From Leifsonia shinshuensis (lineage in GTDB: Bacteria; Actinomycetota; Actinomycetes; Actinomycetales; Microbacteriaceae), in assembly GCF_031456835.1 (NCBI RefSeq), contig NZ_JAVDVK010000001.1, forward strand, positions 3,472,001 through 3,536,000: 64,000 nt of DNA, written 5' to 3'. The position numbers and the translations under genes are program-made. Below the pieces are notes generated by a model. The model made no database searches. It had not been told where the DNA came from and saw nothing but the letters and a program-made list of their open reading frames with translations. Positions 1-8,122 of this stretch are shown here, piece by piece. Position 1 is the first letter of the stretch; every line of letters begins with the position of its first letter.

Positions 1-812
1 AGGCGGCCCTGGGACTGGGCATCGCGATCGGCCCTCTGCTCGGCGGCCTGCTCGGCAGCTGGAGCTGGCGCGGTCCGTTCTTCGGAACGGCCACGCTGAT
101 GGCGATCGGCTTCATCGCCATCGTCTCGCTGCTCAAGAAGAACCCCGAGAAGCCGGAGCCGACCCGCCTGTCCGCGCCGTTCCGTGCGCTCGGACGCCCG
201 GCGCTCGGGTTCCTCGCCGCGGCCGCCCTGTTCTACAACATCGGCTTCTTCGTGCTGCTGGCGTACACGCCGTTCGCGCTCGTGCCGCTGGGCGTCGAGG
301 ACGCCATCTCGCTCGGCCTGATCTTCTTCGGCTGGGGCGTCGCCCTCGCGATCACGTCGGTGTGGGTCGCACCGCTGCTCACCGCGCGTCTCCCGCGCAC
401 TCGGGTGCTGTGGCTGGTGATGCCGCTGCTCGCGCTCGACCTGCTCGCCGCCGGCCTGTTCGTGCGGTCGCTCGTCGCCCTGATCGTCTGCGTCGTCGTC
501 GGCGGCCTGCTGCTCGGCATCCTGAACACGGTGCTCACCGAGTGCGTCATGGAGGCCACGGACCTGCCGCGGTCGGTCGCGTCGAGCGCGTACTCGGGCG
601 TGCGCTTCCTCGGTGGGGCCATCGCGCCGCCCGCGGCGACCCTGCTCGCCGACACCGTGAGCCCGGCCATGCCGTTCTACGCCGGAGGGATCTCGGTGCT
701 CGTCGCCGCCGCGCTGATCATGATCGGCCACAAGCACCTGAAGCGTGTGGATGCGCCCCACGAGTCGGTGCAGCAGGAGGCGGAGGTCCTCGCCCTCGCC
801 GACGCCGACTGA
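1..812 (+). CDS. MFS transporter, C-terminal part (5' end outside window)
   Basis: This is the downstream part of a Major Facilitator Superfamily permease, an integral membrane protein that moves small solutes using an ion gradient. The reading frame is already open at position 3 and gives a glycine-rich helix (GIAIGPLLGGLLGSWSWR) typical of MFS helix 5. A Met at 99 lies inside the protein and is not the start. About six further hydrophobic segments follow, with a hydrophilic end rich in Glu and Ala. The glycine-rich helix resembles drug:H+ antiporters (DHA type), but the substrate cannot be told. A strong hairpin at 851-883 follows the stop. The gene converges on the LacI gene to its right. 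Confidence 0.85.
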   Translation, partial: AALGLGIAIGPLLGGLLGSWSWRGPFFGTATLMAIGFIAIVSLLKKNPEKPEPTRLSAPFRALGRPALGFLAAAALFYNIGFFVLLAYTPFALVPLGVEDAISLGLIFFGWGVALAITSVWVAPLLTARLPRTRVLWLVMPLLALDLLAAGLFVRSLVALIVCVVVGGLLLGILNTVLTECVMEATDLPRSVASSAYSGVRFLGGAIAPPAATLLADTVSPAMPFYAGGISVLVAAALIMIGHKHLKRVDAPHESVQQEAEVLALADAD

Positions 813-850
813 CGACGCCTCCTGGCCGGGAACGATCCCACAGAAACGCG

Positions 851-883
851 AAGAGCCGCCCTGACCTAGCCAGGGCGGCTCTT
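851..883. terminator. Bidirectional intrinsic-type terminator hairpin
   Basis: There is a perfect 13-bp inverted repeat, AAGAGCCGCCCTG and its complement, around a 7-nt loop. It sits between the convergent MFS gene (stop at 812) and the LacI gene (stop at 1008). AA and TT flank the stem, but there is no long U tract. Position and perfection support a terminator serving both strands. Confidence 0.8.
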
Positions 884-1007
884 CCCGTCATCCGGGCCCC
901 GAAAGCCCGACGGGCGACCCCATTGATCGGTCGTGCCTACCCGAAAGGCGCGCTCGACTGGATGATCGCGCTTCCATTGTCTCAGACGGCAGCGCGACCG
1001 GTCGCCA

Positions 1008-2015
1008 TCAGCGCGGCGGTGCGGTCGACGAACGGACCACCAGGCTCACCGGGGAGCGCACCGACGTCGCCCGCGGCTCCGCGCCCGCCAGCTCGTCGAG
1101 CAGGATGCGCGCGGCCGTCGCGCCCTGCTCGAACGGATCCTGCGCCATCGTGGTGAGGCCGAAGCCCGCCGCGTAGTCGTGGTCGTCGATCCCGATCACG
1201 GACAGGTCCTCCGGCACGCGCAGGCCGCGGTCGCCGGCGGCGAGGATGGCGCCGAACGCCATCTCGTCGGAGCCCGCGAACACGGCGGTGGGCCGCGGGC
1301 CGGGCCGGTCCAGCAGCCGGTTCATCGCCGCGCGGCTCTCCGGCAGCGAGAACCCGCCCGGGATGACCCACTCGGGCCGCACCGGCAGGCCCGCGTCGCG
1401 CATCGCATCCTTGAAGCCGTGCAGGCGCCCGATCGGCACCTGGCTGTTGAGGCCCTCCTCGTCCTCGCCGCCGAGATGCGCGATGTCGGTGTGACCGAGG
1501 GCGATCAGGTGCGAGGTGGCGGTGTACGCGGTCGACGTCTCGTCGATGCCGACGCTGCGCAGTCCCTTCACCGGGCCGCCGACCACCATGGTGGGGTGAC
1601 CGAGCGTCGAGAGCTGCTCGCGCTCCTCGGTGGTGAAGTCGAGGCACAGCGCGAGGAGCGCGTCCGTGCGCTTGCGCAGGATGCTGCGGTGGAAGACCCG
1701 CTCCCGGTCGCCGCGGTGGCCGCCGAGGTTGAACAGGATCATGTCGTAGCTCGCCGACCGGAGCTCCGCATCCACCCCCTCCAGCACCTGCGTGTAGAAC
1801 CACCGGCTCACCGAGGGGACCACCACGCCCATCGCGAGCGTCCGTCCGCTGGCGAGCCCGGACGCGCTCGACGACGCGACGTAGCCGAGCTCGTCCGCGG
1901 CGCGGCGGACGGCCGCGCGGGTCTTGTCCGACACGTTCGGCAGGCCGCGCAGCGCGCGGGAGACGGTGGCCGTCGAGACCCCGGTCGCGCGCGCGACCTC
2001 CTCGATACCCGGCAT
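1008..2015 (-). CDS. LacI family transcriptional regulator
   Basis: This is a DNA-binding repressor (335 aa) that senses a sugar through a periplasmic-binding-protein-like domain. The N-terminal helix-turn-helix is at residues 3-22 (IEEVARATGVSTATVSRALR), followed by the hinge helix and the two-lobed ligand domain, which ends with VSLVVRSSTAPP. It is the last gene of a leftward cluster after a binding protein, two permeases and a small membrane protein, so it probably controls that importer. Candidate operators lie at 5674-5698, upstream of the binding-protein gene. The inducer is unknown; the importer resembles trehalose/maltose-type systems. Confidence 0.92.
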   Translation of the reverse strand: MPGIEEVARATGVSTATVSRALRGLPNVSDKTRAAVRRAADELGYVASSSASGLASGRTLAMGVVVPSVSRWFYTQVLEGVDAELRSASYDMILFNLGGHRGDRERVFHRSILRKRTDALLALCLDFTTEEREQLSTLGHPTMVVGGPVKGLRSVGIDETSTAYTATSHLIALGHTDIAHLGGEDEEGLNSQVPIGRLHGFKDAMRDAGLPVRPEWVIPGGFSLPESRAAMNRLLDRPGPRPTAVFAGSDEMAFGAILAAGDRGLRVPEDLSVIGIDDHDYAAGFGLTTMAQDPFEQGATAARILLDELAGAEPRATSVRSPVSLVVRSSTAPPR

Positions 2016-2028
2016 CGGCGTGCTCCGC

Positions 2029-2271
2029 TCAGCTGTCCTGGGTCTCGCGCAGCCGCGCCTCCTCGGCCTCCTGCCGCCGCGCCAGGATGCGTCGGCGCAA
2101 CTGCAGGAGGCCGATGAAGGCCAGCACGAGAACCAGCAGGGTCAGCGCCCACCCGAGCGCCGGCTCGCCGGTCAGCTCGCAGAAGACGGTGATCCCCAGG
2201 AACGCGACGGCGAAGAACCCGACGAAGCCGAGACCGACGTCGACCAGTTCCCGGGAGTCGCTGAACCGCAT
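2029..2271 (-). CDS. Small two-helix membrane protein of a sugar ABC operon
   Basis: An 80-residue protein of unknown function. It has two hydrophobic segments, at about residues 12-31 and 38-56, and a strongly charged C-terminal tail (RRRILARRQEAEEARLRE) that should lie in the cytoplasm by the positive-inside rule. It begins 4 nt after the preceding permease gene and ends 13 nt before the LacI gene, so it is embedded in the operon. Small membrane proteins of this kind are often seen next to actinobacterial sugar importers, but I know of no assigned role. It could be an accessory of the permease pair. Confidence 0.75.
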   Translation of the reverse strand: MRFSDSRELVDVGLGFVGFFAVAFLGITVFCELTGEPALGWALTLLVLVLAFIGLLQLRRRILARRQEAEEARLRETQDS

Positions 2272-2275
2272 GAGA

Positions 2276-3190
2276 TCAGCCCTTCACGCCACCGGCGGTC
2301 AGACCCGCGACGATCCGGCGCTGGAAGATCAGCACCAGGATGATCAGCGGGACCGTGACGATCGTCCCGGCCGCCATGACGGCGGTGTACGGCTCCTGGT
2401 GCGGCTGGCTGCCGGTGAAGGAGGCGATGGCCACGGTGACGGGCTGGGTCGCGTCGCTGGAGAGCTGGCTGGAGATCAGGAACTCGTTCCACGACGAGAT
2501 GAACGCCAGGATGGCCGTGGTGAACACGGCGGGGGCCGCCAGCGGCAGGATCACCTTGCGGAAGGCCTGCGCCTGCGTGCAGCCGTCGATCCGGGCGGCC
2601 TCCTCGAGGTCCCACGGCATCTCCCGGAAGAACGAGTTCAGCGTGTACACCGTCAGCGGCAGTGCGAACGAGATCTCCGGGATGATCAGCGCCTGGTAGG
2701 TGCCCATCCAGCCGATGTTGGTGAACAGCTGGAACAGCGGCGTGATCAGCGCGACGCCCGGGAACATCGAAGCCGCCAGGATGATGCCGAGCACGACGCC
2801 CTTGAACTTGAAGTCCAGGCGGGCCAGCGCATAGGAGGCGAAGATGCCGACGACCAGCGAGATGGCCGTGACGCAGACGCCGATGAACAGCGAGTTCAGC
2901 AGCGCGCCCGGCAGGTTGTTGCCGAGCTTCGTCGAGAGGGCCGTCACGTAGTTGTCGAGCGTCACGTGGGTGAACCACGGGGTGTTGTCGCTCGTGTAGC
3001 CGACCTCGCGGAACGAGGTCACGACCATCCAGTAGAACGGCAGCAGGCACCAGATGACGATGACGATGGCCTGGATGCCCGTGCGGGCGCTCGCATTGCG
3101 GCGGCGCCGCTTCGAGCGGTTCTTGGTCTGGGTACGGGGGAGCGCGCCCGCCTCGGCGGTCGCTGCTGCCTGTCCGGCGACGGCGGTCAT
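2276..3190 (-). CDS. Carbohydrate ABC transporter permease, MalG type
   Basis: This is the second membrane subunit of a sugar importer (304 aa, about six transmembrane segments). The cytoplasmic EAA loop that docks the ATPase is visible as EEAARIDGCTQAQAFRKVILPL, near residue 200. The chosen start ATG at 3190 shares one base with the stop of the upstream permease (TGATG), which indicates translational coupling. The frame stays open further upstream, but only as a shadow of the neighbour. Together with the 3190-4230 permease it forms the heterodimeric pore for the binding protein at 4316-5599. Confidence 0.93.
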   Translation of the reverse strand: MTAVAGQAAATAEAGALPRTQTKNRSKRRRRNASARTGIQAIVIVIWCLLPFYWMVVTSFREVGYTSDNTPWFTHVTLDNYVTALSTKLGNNLPGALLNSLFIGVCVTAISLVVGIFASYALARLDFKFKGVVLGIILAASMFPGVALITPLFQLFTNIGWMGTYQALIIPEISFALPLTVYTLNSFFREMPWDLEEAARIDGCTQAQAFRKVILPLAAPAVFTTAILAFISSWNEFLISSQLSSDATQPVTVAIASFTGSQPHQEPYTAVMAAGTIVTVPLIILVLIFQRRIVAGLTAGGVKG

Positions 3191-4230
3191 CACTTCGCCC
3201 CCTTCTGCTGAGTCTCCTGCGTTCGGACCACGTTCGTGCCGAGCAATCGGACGAAGATGAAGGCGACCAGGAAGATGATGATGAACGTGATGGTCGAGAG
3301 CGCCGCTGCGCTGTTGAAGCCCTGCCTGATCTGGTCGACGACCAGGATCGACAGGGTCGTGGTGGCATGGCCTGTTCCACCACCGCCTCCGGTGAGGATC
3401 TGCGGCAGGTCGTAGATGCGGAGCGCGTCGAGCACGCGGAACAGGATGGCGACCATCAGCGCGGGCTTGAGCAGCGGGAGCGTCACGCGCCAGAACCGCT
3501 GCAGGGTGCCGGCGCCGTCGACCTTCGCCGCCTCGTAGACATCCTCGGGGATCACCTGCAGGCCGGCGAGGATGAGCAGCGCCATGAACGGCGTCGTCTT
3601 CCAGGTGTCGGCGATGATGACCGCGAACCGGGAGGCCCACTCGTCGCTGGTCCAGAGGATGTGCGCGCCGATGACGGCGTTGGCGACACCCGCGACCGAG
3701 AAGATGAAGAACCACAGCTTGGCGGTGACGGCGGTCGGGATGGCCCACGGGATGAGGATCGCCGCGCGGACGAAGCCGCGGCCGCGGAACGCGCGGTTCA
3801 TGATCAGCGCGAACCAGAGGCCCAGCAGCGTCTCGAGGACCACGGTCGTCACGGTGAAGAAGAAGGTGACGAAGACGGCGCTCCAGAAGCTGGAGCCCAG
3901 GTTGCCGGGCGGGCAGCTGATGGTGGTGCCGTTCGGGCCCATGCACTGCTGGAACAGCCAGTGCGCGTAGTTCTGGAAGCCCGCGAAACCGCCCTGCACG
4001 AACAGGCCGGTCGCCGGGTCGAGGCCGGCGTCCTTCTGGAAGGACATGACGATGGCGCTGACCACCGGGTAGCCGATGACGATGGCGAGGAGGACCAGCG
4101 TGGGGATGATGAGGTAGAACGCCCAGCGGCTCTGCTGTTGGCGGTTCTTCTTCACACCGGCGCGGACCGGCGGTGTTCCGTTGCGACCGGCCTTCGTGGA
4201 TGAGGGGGCGACGACGTTCGACGTTGACAT
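3190..4230 (-). CDS. Carbohydrate ABC transporter permease, MalF/SugA type
   Basis: This is the first membrane subunit of the importer (346 aa). The N-terminal 35 residues are basic and cytoplasmic. The first membrane helix is at about 37-60, then comes an extracytoplasmic loop with a Cys pair (QCMG and SCPPG), then five more helices. The EAA loop is EDVYEAAKVDGAGTLQRFWR. Family resemblance is to the SugA/MalF group that carries trehalose, maltose or similar disaccharides. It follows the binding-protein gene after an 85-nt gap that contains a 14-bp hairpin (4265-4297). Confidence 0.93.
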   Translation of the reverse strand: MSTSNVVAPSSTKAGRNGTPPVRAGVKKNRQQQSRWAFYLIIPTLVLLAIVIGYPVVSAIVMSFQKDAGLDPATGLFVQGGFAGFQNYAHWLFQQCMGPNGTTISCPPGNLGSSFWSAVFVTFFFTVTTVVLETLLGLWFALIMNRAFRGRGFVRAAILIPWAIPTAVTAKLWFFIFSVAGVANAVIGAHILWTSDEWASRFAVIIADTWKTTPFMALLILAGLQVIPEDVYEAAKVDGAGTLQRFWRVTLPLLKPALMVAILFRVLDALRIYDLPQILTGGGGGTGHATTTLSILVVDQIRQGFNSAAALSTITFIIIFLVAFIFVRLLGTNVVRTQETQQKGAK

Positions 4231-4264
4231 GTGTGCCTCCGGAGGAGTCTCAAGTAGGTGTGGG

Positions 4265-4297
4265 GCCGGGCGGCGGGAGTGGTTCCCGCCGCCCGGC
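4265..4297 (-). terminator. Intra-operon hairpin between binding-protein and permease genes
   Basis: There is a perfect 14-bp GC-only stem (GCCGGGCGGCGGGA with its complement) and a 5-nt loop. It lies 18 nt past the stop of the solute-binding-protein gene and 35 nt before the permease start. No U tract follows. Such hairpins commonly cause partial termination or protect the 3' end of the upstream message, so that more binding protein than permease is made. Confidence 0.7.
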
Positions 4298-4315
4298 GAC
4301 CGTTTCAGGCTTCGA

Positions 4316-5599
4316 TCAGCCTGCGGTTGCGGTCTGGATCGCCGAGGACATGTCCTTCAGCGCCTGGTCGACCGTCTTGTCGCCCTTCAGGGCTGCGTAC
4401 GCGTTGTCCTGAACGGCCTTGGTGATCGCCGGGTAGAACGGCGAGACGGGACGCGGCACGGCGTTCTCGATCGACGTCTTCAGGGTGGACAGGTACGGCA
4501 GCTGGCTGTTCAGCGCGGCGTCGTCGTACAGCGACGCGACCACCGGAGCGAGCGAGCCCTGGGTCACGAAGAACTTCTGGGTCTCTTCGCTCTGCAGGAA
4601 CTTCAGGAACTCGAACGCGGTCGCCTTGTGCTTCGAGTACACGCTGATCGCCGCGTTGTGGCCGCCCAGGCTGGAGACGCCCGGCTTGTCCGCGGAGACG
4701 CCCGGAAGCGGCGCGATCCCGAAGGTGTCCTTGACCGTCGACGAGCCGTCGGTCTTGGCCAGGTTGTACACGTACGGCCAGTTGCGCAGGAACATCAGCT
4801 TGCCGGCCTCGAACGCCTGCCGGCCCTGCTCCTCCTGGTAGGTGATCGCCTCGGCCGGGATCTGCCCGTTCTTGAAGCCGTCCACCAGGCGGCCGAGGCC
4901 CTCCTTCGCCTCGCTGCTGTCGACGGTGACCTTCTTGCCGTCCTCACCGACGATCGTGCCGCCGTTGGTGTTGATCGCCTCGGCGACGTTCACGGTCAGG
5001 CCCTCGTACTGAGCGAACTGACCGGCGTAGCAGCCGATGCCCTTCGCCTTGGCGATGTCGCAGTCCTTGAGCATGTCGTCCCACGTCTTCGGCGGGGTCG
5101 GGACCAGGTCCTTGCGGTAGTACAGGATGCCGCCGTCCGAGGTCTGCGGCGCCGCGTACTGCGTGCCGTTGTAGGTGCCCGACTTGACGGTCGGGGCCAG
5201 CAGGGACGAGTTGTCCATCTTGAACGTGCCGGTCAGCGGCTGGAGCCAGCCCTTGGCCGCGAACTCGCCGGTCCACACCACGTCGACGTCGACGACGTCG
5301 TAGTTGGGGTCCTTGGCCTGGAAGTGCTGCACGAGGTCGTCGTGCTGCTGGTCGGCCTGGTCGGTCTGCTCCTTGAACGTGACCTTCTCGTTCGGGTGAG
5401 CCTTGTTCCACTTCTCGATCAGCGGCCGGACGACGTTGGAGTTGTCCTTGCCCTGCACGTAGGTGATCGGGCCCTTGCTGTCGGTGTTGGCGCCGGCGTC
5501 GCCGCCGCCGCTTCCCGAACCGCCGCCACCGGTGCATCCGGCCAGTGTCAGACCCACCAGGGCCACACCGGCGATCACGGAGAGACGTGCTGCTTTCAT
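4316..5599 (-). CDS. Sugar ABC transporter solute-binding lipoprotein
   Basis: This is an extracytoplasmic receptor (427 aa) that captures a sugar and delivers it to the permeases at 2276-4230. The start ATG at 5599 has a good ribosome site (GAGGAG, 7 nt upstream). It opens a lipoprotein signal, a hydrophobic stretch ending in the lipobox LAGC with the lipidated Cys at about residue 21. A Gly/Ser-rich linker follows and then a MalE-like fold. Motifs such as LRNWPYVYNLA and APLPG with SLGGHNAA are shared with trehalose/maltose-type binding proteins (ThuE/LpqY group). The exact substrate is not provable from sequence. No ATPase gene is nearby. Confidence 0.92.
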   Translation of the reverse strand: MKAARLSVIAGVALVGLTLAGCTGGGGSGSGGGDAGANTDSKGPITYVQGKDNSNVVRPLIEKWNKAHPNEKVTFKEQTDQADQQHDDLVQHFQAKDPNYDVVDVDVVWTGEFAAKGWLQPLTGTFKMDNSSLLAPTVKSGTYNGTQYAAPQTSDGGILYYRKDLVPTPPKTWDDMLKDCDIAKAKGIGCYAGQFAQYEGLTVNVAEAINTNGGTIVGEDGKKVTVDSSEAKEGLGRLVDGFKNGQIPAEAITYQEEQGRQAFEAGKLMFLRNWPYVYNLAKTDGSSTVKDTFGIAPLPGVSADKPGVSSLGGHNAAISVYSKHKATAFEFLKFLQSEETQKFFVTQGSLAPVVASLYDDAALNSQLPYLSTLKTSIENAVPRPVSPFYPAITKAVQDNAYAALKGDKTVDQALKDMSSAIQTATAG

Positions 5600-5648
5600 T
5601 TCACTCCTCGTTGAGCTCTTGGTGCTGGGCGCGGGTGCGCCCGGCCTC

Positions 5649-5698
5649 ACCGTACCCCGACCCTCCAGCGACATGCAAGCGTTTACGTCAAGCGCTTG
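5649..5698 (-). promoter_or_regulatory. Promoter with two LacI-type operators upstream of the sugar ABC operon
   Basis: On the minus strand a -35 TTGCAT (5673-5678) and a -10 TACGGT (5649-5654) are separated by 18 nt. Two LacI-type palindromes cover the -35: TGCAAGCGTTTACG (5674-5687) and the perfect CAAGCGCTTG (5689-5698). Both have a central CG step, and the two centres are 13 bp apart. The LacI product of the same operon (1008-2015) is the natural candidate for binding. Confidence 0.7.
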
Positions 5699-5751
5699 CA
5701 TCACGGTTCCGTCACGTCGGGCGGCCCCCGCAAGAGGGTTACGCTGAATCC

Positions 5752-7641
5752 ATGAGCGGGATGCGCGGGATGGCGGGCGGCGGCGGACCGGGCGGCCGTC
5801 CCCGCCTCGGCGGCGGGGACGCCGACGCGCAGCGGGCGCTCAACGCCACCGCTCCGAAGATCCCGCACCTCTTCCGGCGCATCGTCGAACTGTTCGCGCC
5901 GCACCGGATGGCGATCGGCGTCACCATCGTCCTCGTGCTCGTCGGGGCCGCGCTGACCGTCATCCCGCCGCTGCTCACCGAGCGGGCTTTCGACCACGGG
6001 CTGTTCCCGCCCGGCGGCACGCCGAACCTCCCCGTGCTGGTCGAGATCGTCGTCCTCATGCTCGTCGTGTACGTGGCGTCGGCGCTGCTCGGCGTCTGGC
6101 AGACGTACCTGACCGCGTCGGTCGGCAACAAGGTGATGGGTGCGCTGCGCGTCCGCCTGTTCTCGCACCTGCAGGCGATGGAGCTGAGCTTCTTCACGCG
6201 CACCAAGACGGGCATCATCCAGTCGCGCCTGCAGAACGACGTCGGCGGGGTGGCGAGCGTGCTCACCAACACGATGTCGAGCATCCTGGGCAACACCGTC
6301 ACGGTGATCGCCGCACTGGTGGCGATGCTGCTGCTCAACTGGCAGCTGACCATCGTGGCCGTCGTGCTCATGCCGATCCTGGTGATCGCGCAGCGCCGGG
6401 TCGGGCAGGTGCGCGCCCGCATCGCCACCAAGACGCAGGAGTCGCTGTCGGACATGACGGCGATCACGCAGGAGACGCTGAGCGTCTCCGGCATCCTGCT
6501 GTCGAAGAGCTTCAACCGCCAGGCGGCCGAGGTCGAGCGCTACTCCGACGAGAACCGCAACCAGATCCGGCTGCAGGTGTCGCAGGCGATGAGCGGCCAG
6601 TGGTTCTTCGCGATGGTCAACGTGTTCCTCTCCGCGATCCCGGCGATCGTCTACCTCGTGTCGGGCTGGCTGATCCTGGGCGGTGCGCCCGACATCACCG
6701 CGGGAACCATCGTCGCCTTCACCACGGTGCAGGCCCGGCTGCTCTTCCCGCTGCTCGCGCTGATGCGCGTCGCGCTCGACCTGCAGACCTCCGGGGCCTT
6801 GTTCGCGCGCATCTTCGAGTACCTCGACCTGAAGCCGGCCATCGCCGACCGCCCCGACGCCGCCCCGGTCGACCCGGCGCGCGACCTCGGGCGGATCGAG
6901 TTCGACCACGTCGTGTTCCGCTACCCGGACGCGCGCGAGGGCGAGCGCAACACGCTCGACGACGTCTCCTTCGTCATCCGGCCGGGCGAGTTCGCGGCCT
7001 TCGTCGGCCCGAGCGGCGCGGGCAAGACGACGGTCTCGTACCTGATCCCGCGGTTCTACGACGCCACCAGCGGCAGCATCCGCTTCGGCGACACGGACGT
7101 GCGCGACCTGCAGCAGGAGTCGCTGGTGTCGCATATCGGCGTCGTCAGCCAGGAGACCTACCTCTTCCACGCGACGATCGCCGAGAACCTCCGCTACGCG
7201 CGGCCGGACGCGACCGACGAGGAGCTGGAGCAGGCCGCCCGGCAGGCGAACATCCACGACACGATCGCGGGGTTCCCCGACGGCTACCGGACCATCGTCG
7301 GCGAGCGCGGCTACCGCCTCTCCGGCGGCGAGAAGCAGCGCATCGCGATCGCCCGGGTGCTGCTGAAGGACCCCGAGGTGCTCATCCTCGACGAGGCGAC
7401 CAGCGCGCTCGACACGATCTCGGAGCGGGTCGTGCAGCAGGCGCTGGATGCGGCCTCCAGCGGGCGCACGACGATCGCGATCGCGCACCGGCTCTCCACG
7501 ATCGTCTCCGCGGACGTCATCTTCGTCATCGACCACGGCCAGGTGGTCGAGCAGGGCACGCATCGCGAGCTGCTCGACCTCGGCGGCGTGTACTCGCGGC
7601 TCTACCGCGAGCAGACCGAGAGCAGCGTGCTCGAGGAGTAG
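5752..7641 (+). CDS. ABC transporter, fused permease and ATPase (exporter type)
   Basis: This is a half-transporter of the exporter class (629 aa) that should work as a dimer in the cytoplasmic membrane. A Gly-rich N-terminus is followed by six transmembrane helices (about 55-350) and an ATPase domain. The ATPase shows Walker A GPSGAGKTT (about 419-427), signature LSGGEKQR (about 523), Walker B VLILDEATSALD (about 542) and switch His IAHRLS (about 577). ATG 5752 is preceded by TACGCT exactly 6 nt upstream and has no ribosome site, which suggests a leaderless message. The substrate is unknown; lipids, drugs or peptides are all possible for this family. Confidence 0.93.
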   Translation: MSGMRGMAGGGGPGGRPRLGGGDADAQRALNATAPKIPHLFRRIVELFAPHRMAIGVTIVLVLVGAALTVIPPLLTERAFDHGLFPPGGTPNLPVLVEIVVLMLVVYVASALLGVWQTYLTASVGNKVMGALRVRLFSHLQAMELSFFTRTKTGIIQSRLQNDVGGVASVLTNTMSSILGNTVTVIAALVAMLLLNWQLTIVAVVLMPILVIAQRRVGQVRARIATKTQESLSDMTAITQETLSVSGILLSKSFNRQAAEVERYSDENRNQIRLQVSQAMSGQWFFAMVNVFLSAIPAIVYLVSGWLILGGAPDITAGTIVAFTTVQARLLFPLLALMRVALDLQTSGALFARIFEYLDLKPAIADRPDAAPVDPARDLGRIEFDHVVFRYPDAREGERNTLDDVSFVIRPGEFAAFVGPSGAGKTTVSYLIPRFYDATSGSIRFGDTDVRDLQQESLVSHIGVVSQETYLFHATIAENLRYARPDATDEELEQAARQANIHDTIAGFPDGYRTIVGERGYRLSGGEKQRIAIARVLLKDPEVLILDEATSALDTISERVVQQALDAASSGRTTIAIAHRLSTIVSADVIFVIDHGQVVEQGTHRELLDLGGVYSRLYREQTESSVLEE

Positions 7642-7649
7642 CGCCCCCC

Positions 7650-7670
7650 GGGCGCCCCGGACGGGCGCCC
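7650..7670. terminator. Short GC hairpin after the ABC exporter gene
   Basis: The 8-bp self-complementary arm GGGCGCCC occurs twice around a 5-nt loop, directly after the exporter stop. There is no U tract. It may be a weak terminator or a 3'-end stabiliser. Confidence 0.45.
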
Positions 7671-7692
7671 ATCCATCGGCGAGAGGAACCCC

Positions 7693-8043
7693 GTGCCCAC
7701 GACCACCGAACTGCTGTCCGCCAACCTGCGCGAAGTCTTCGGCAACCGCGACGCCGCCTCACGCCGCGCCGCGATCGAGCGCGTGTACGCCGAGGACGTG
7801 GTGTTCACCGATCCGGAGGGCGCGGTCACCGGGTGGGATGCACTGGAGGCGAAGGCCGCGGGGCTGCTCGCGGGAGCGCCGGAGTCGTTCGCCTTCGCGG
7901 AAGACGGTCCCGTGTACCTCGGGCCGTCGAGCGGTGCGCTCGCCTGGACGTTCGGGCCGGAGGGGGCGCCGGTCGCCCGCGGGATCGACGTCATCGAGGT
8001 GCGCGACGATCGCATCGTCGCGCTGCGCACGCTGCTCGCCTGA
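7693..8043 (+). CDS. SnoaL/NTF2-like small protein
   Basis: A 116-residue protein with the look of the NTF2-like (SnoaL) cone fold: an N-terminal helix, the RVYAEDVVFTDPEG segment and a C-terminal strand pattern (GIDVIEVRDDRIVALRTLLA). Members include isomerases, hydrolases and proteins with no known reaction, so no activity is assigned. The start is GTG 7693 with GAGAGG about 7 nt upstream. It lies 51 nt after the exporter gene, with a small hairpin between. Confidence 0.8.
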   Translation: MPTTTELLSANLREVFGNRDAASRRAAIERVYAEDVVFTDPEGAVTGWDALEAKAAGLLAGAPESFAFAEDGPVYLGPSSGALAWTFGPEGAPVARGIDVIEVRDDRIVALRTLLA

Positions 8044-8074
8044 CGCGCCGTTCTCGGGGCACAGGCGGCGGCGG

Positions 8075-8116
8075 AGTTAGCCCGGGCTAACTTTTCCGTT
8101 CGCGCTGGCGTAGAGT
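8075..8116 (+). promoter_or_regulatory. Manganese/iron-box-like operator and leaderless promoter of mntH
   Basis: AGTTAGCCCGGGCTAACT (8075-8092) is a perfect 18-bp palindrome that resembles the GTTAG...CTAAC core of DtxR/IdeR/MntR boxes. It overlaps the -35 zone of a promoter whose -10 TAGAGT (8111-8116) ends 6 nt before the GTG start of the Nramp gene. The convergent MntR-type gene at 9474-10151 is the likely binder. Confidence 0.75.
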
Positions 8117-8122
8117 TCGGGG

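Noticed and set aside
2087..3211. Long open frames opposite the ABC permease genes
   Set aside because: They are rich in Arg, Gly, Asp and His with no known motif, and sit antiparallel to well-supported permeases. High GC makes such open shadows common.
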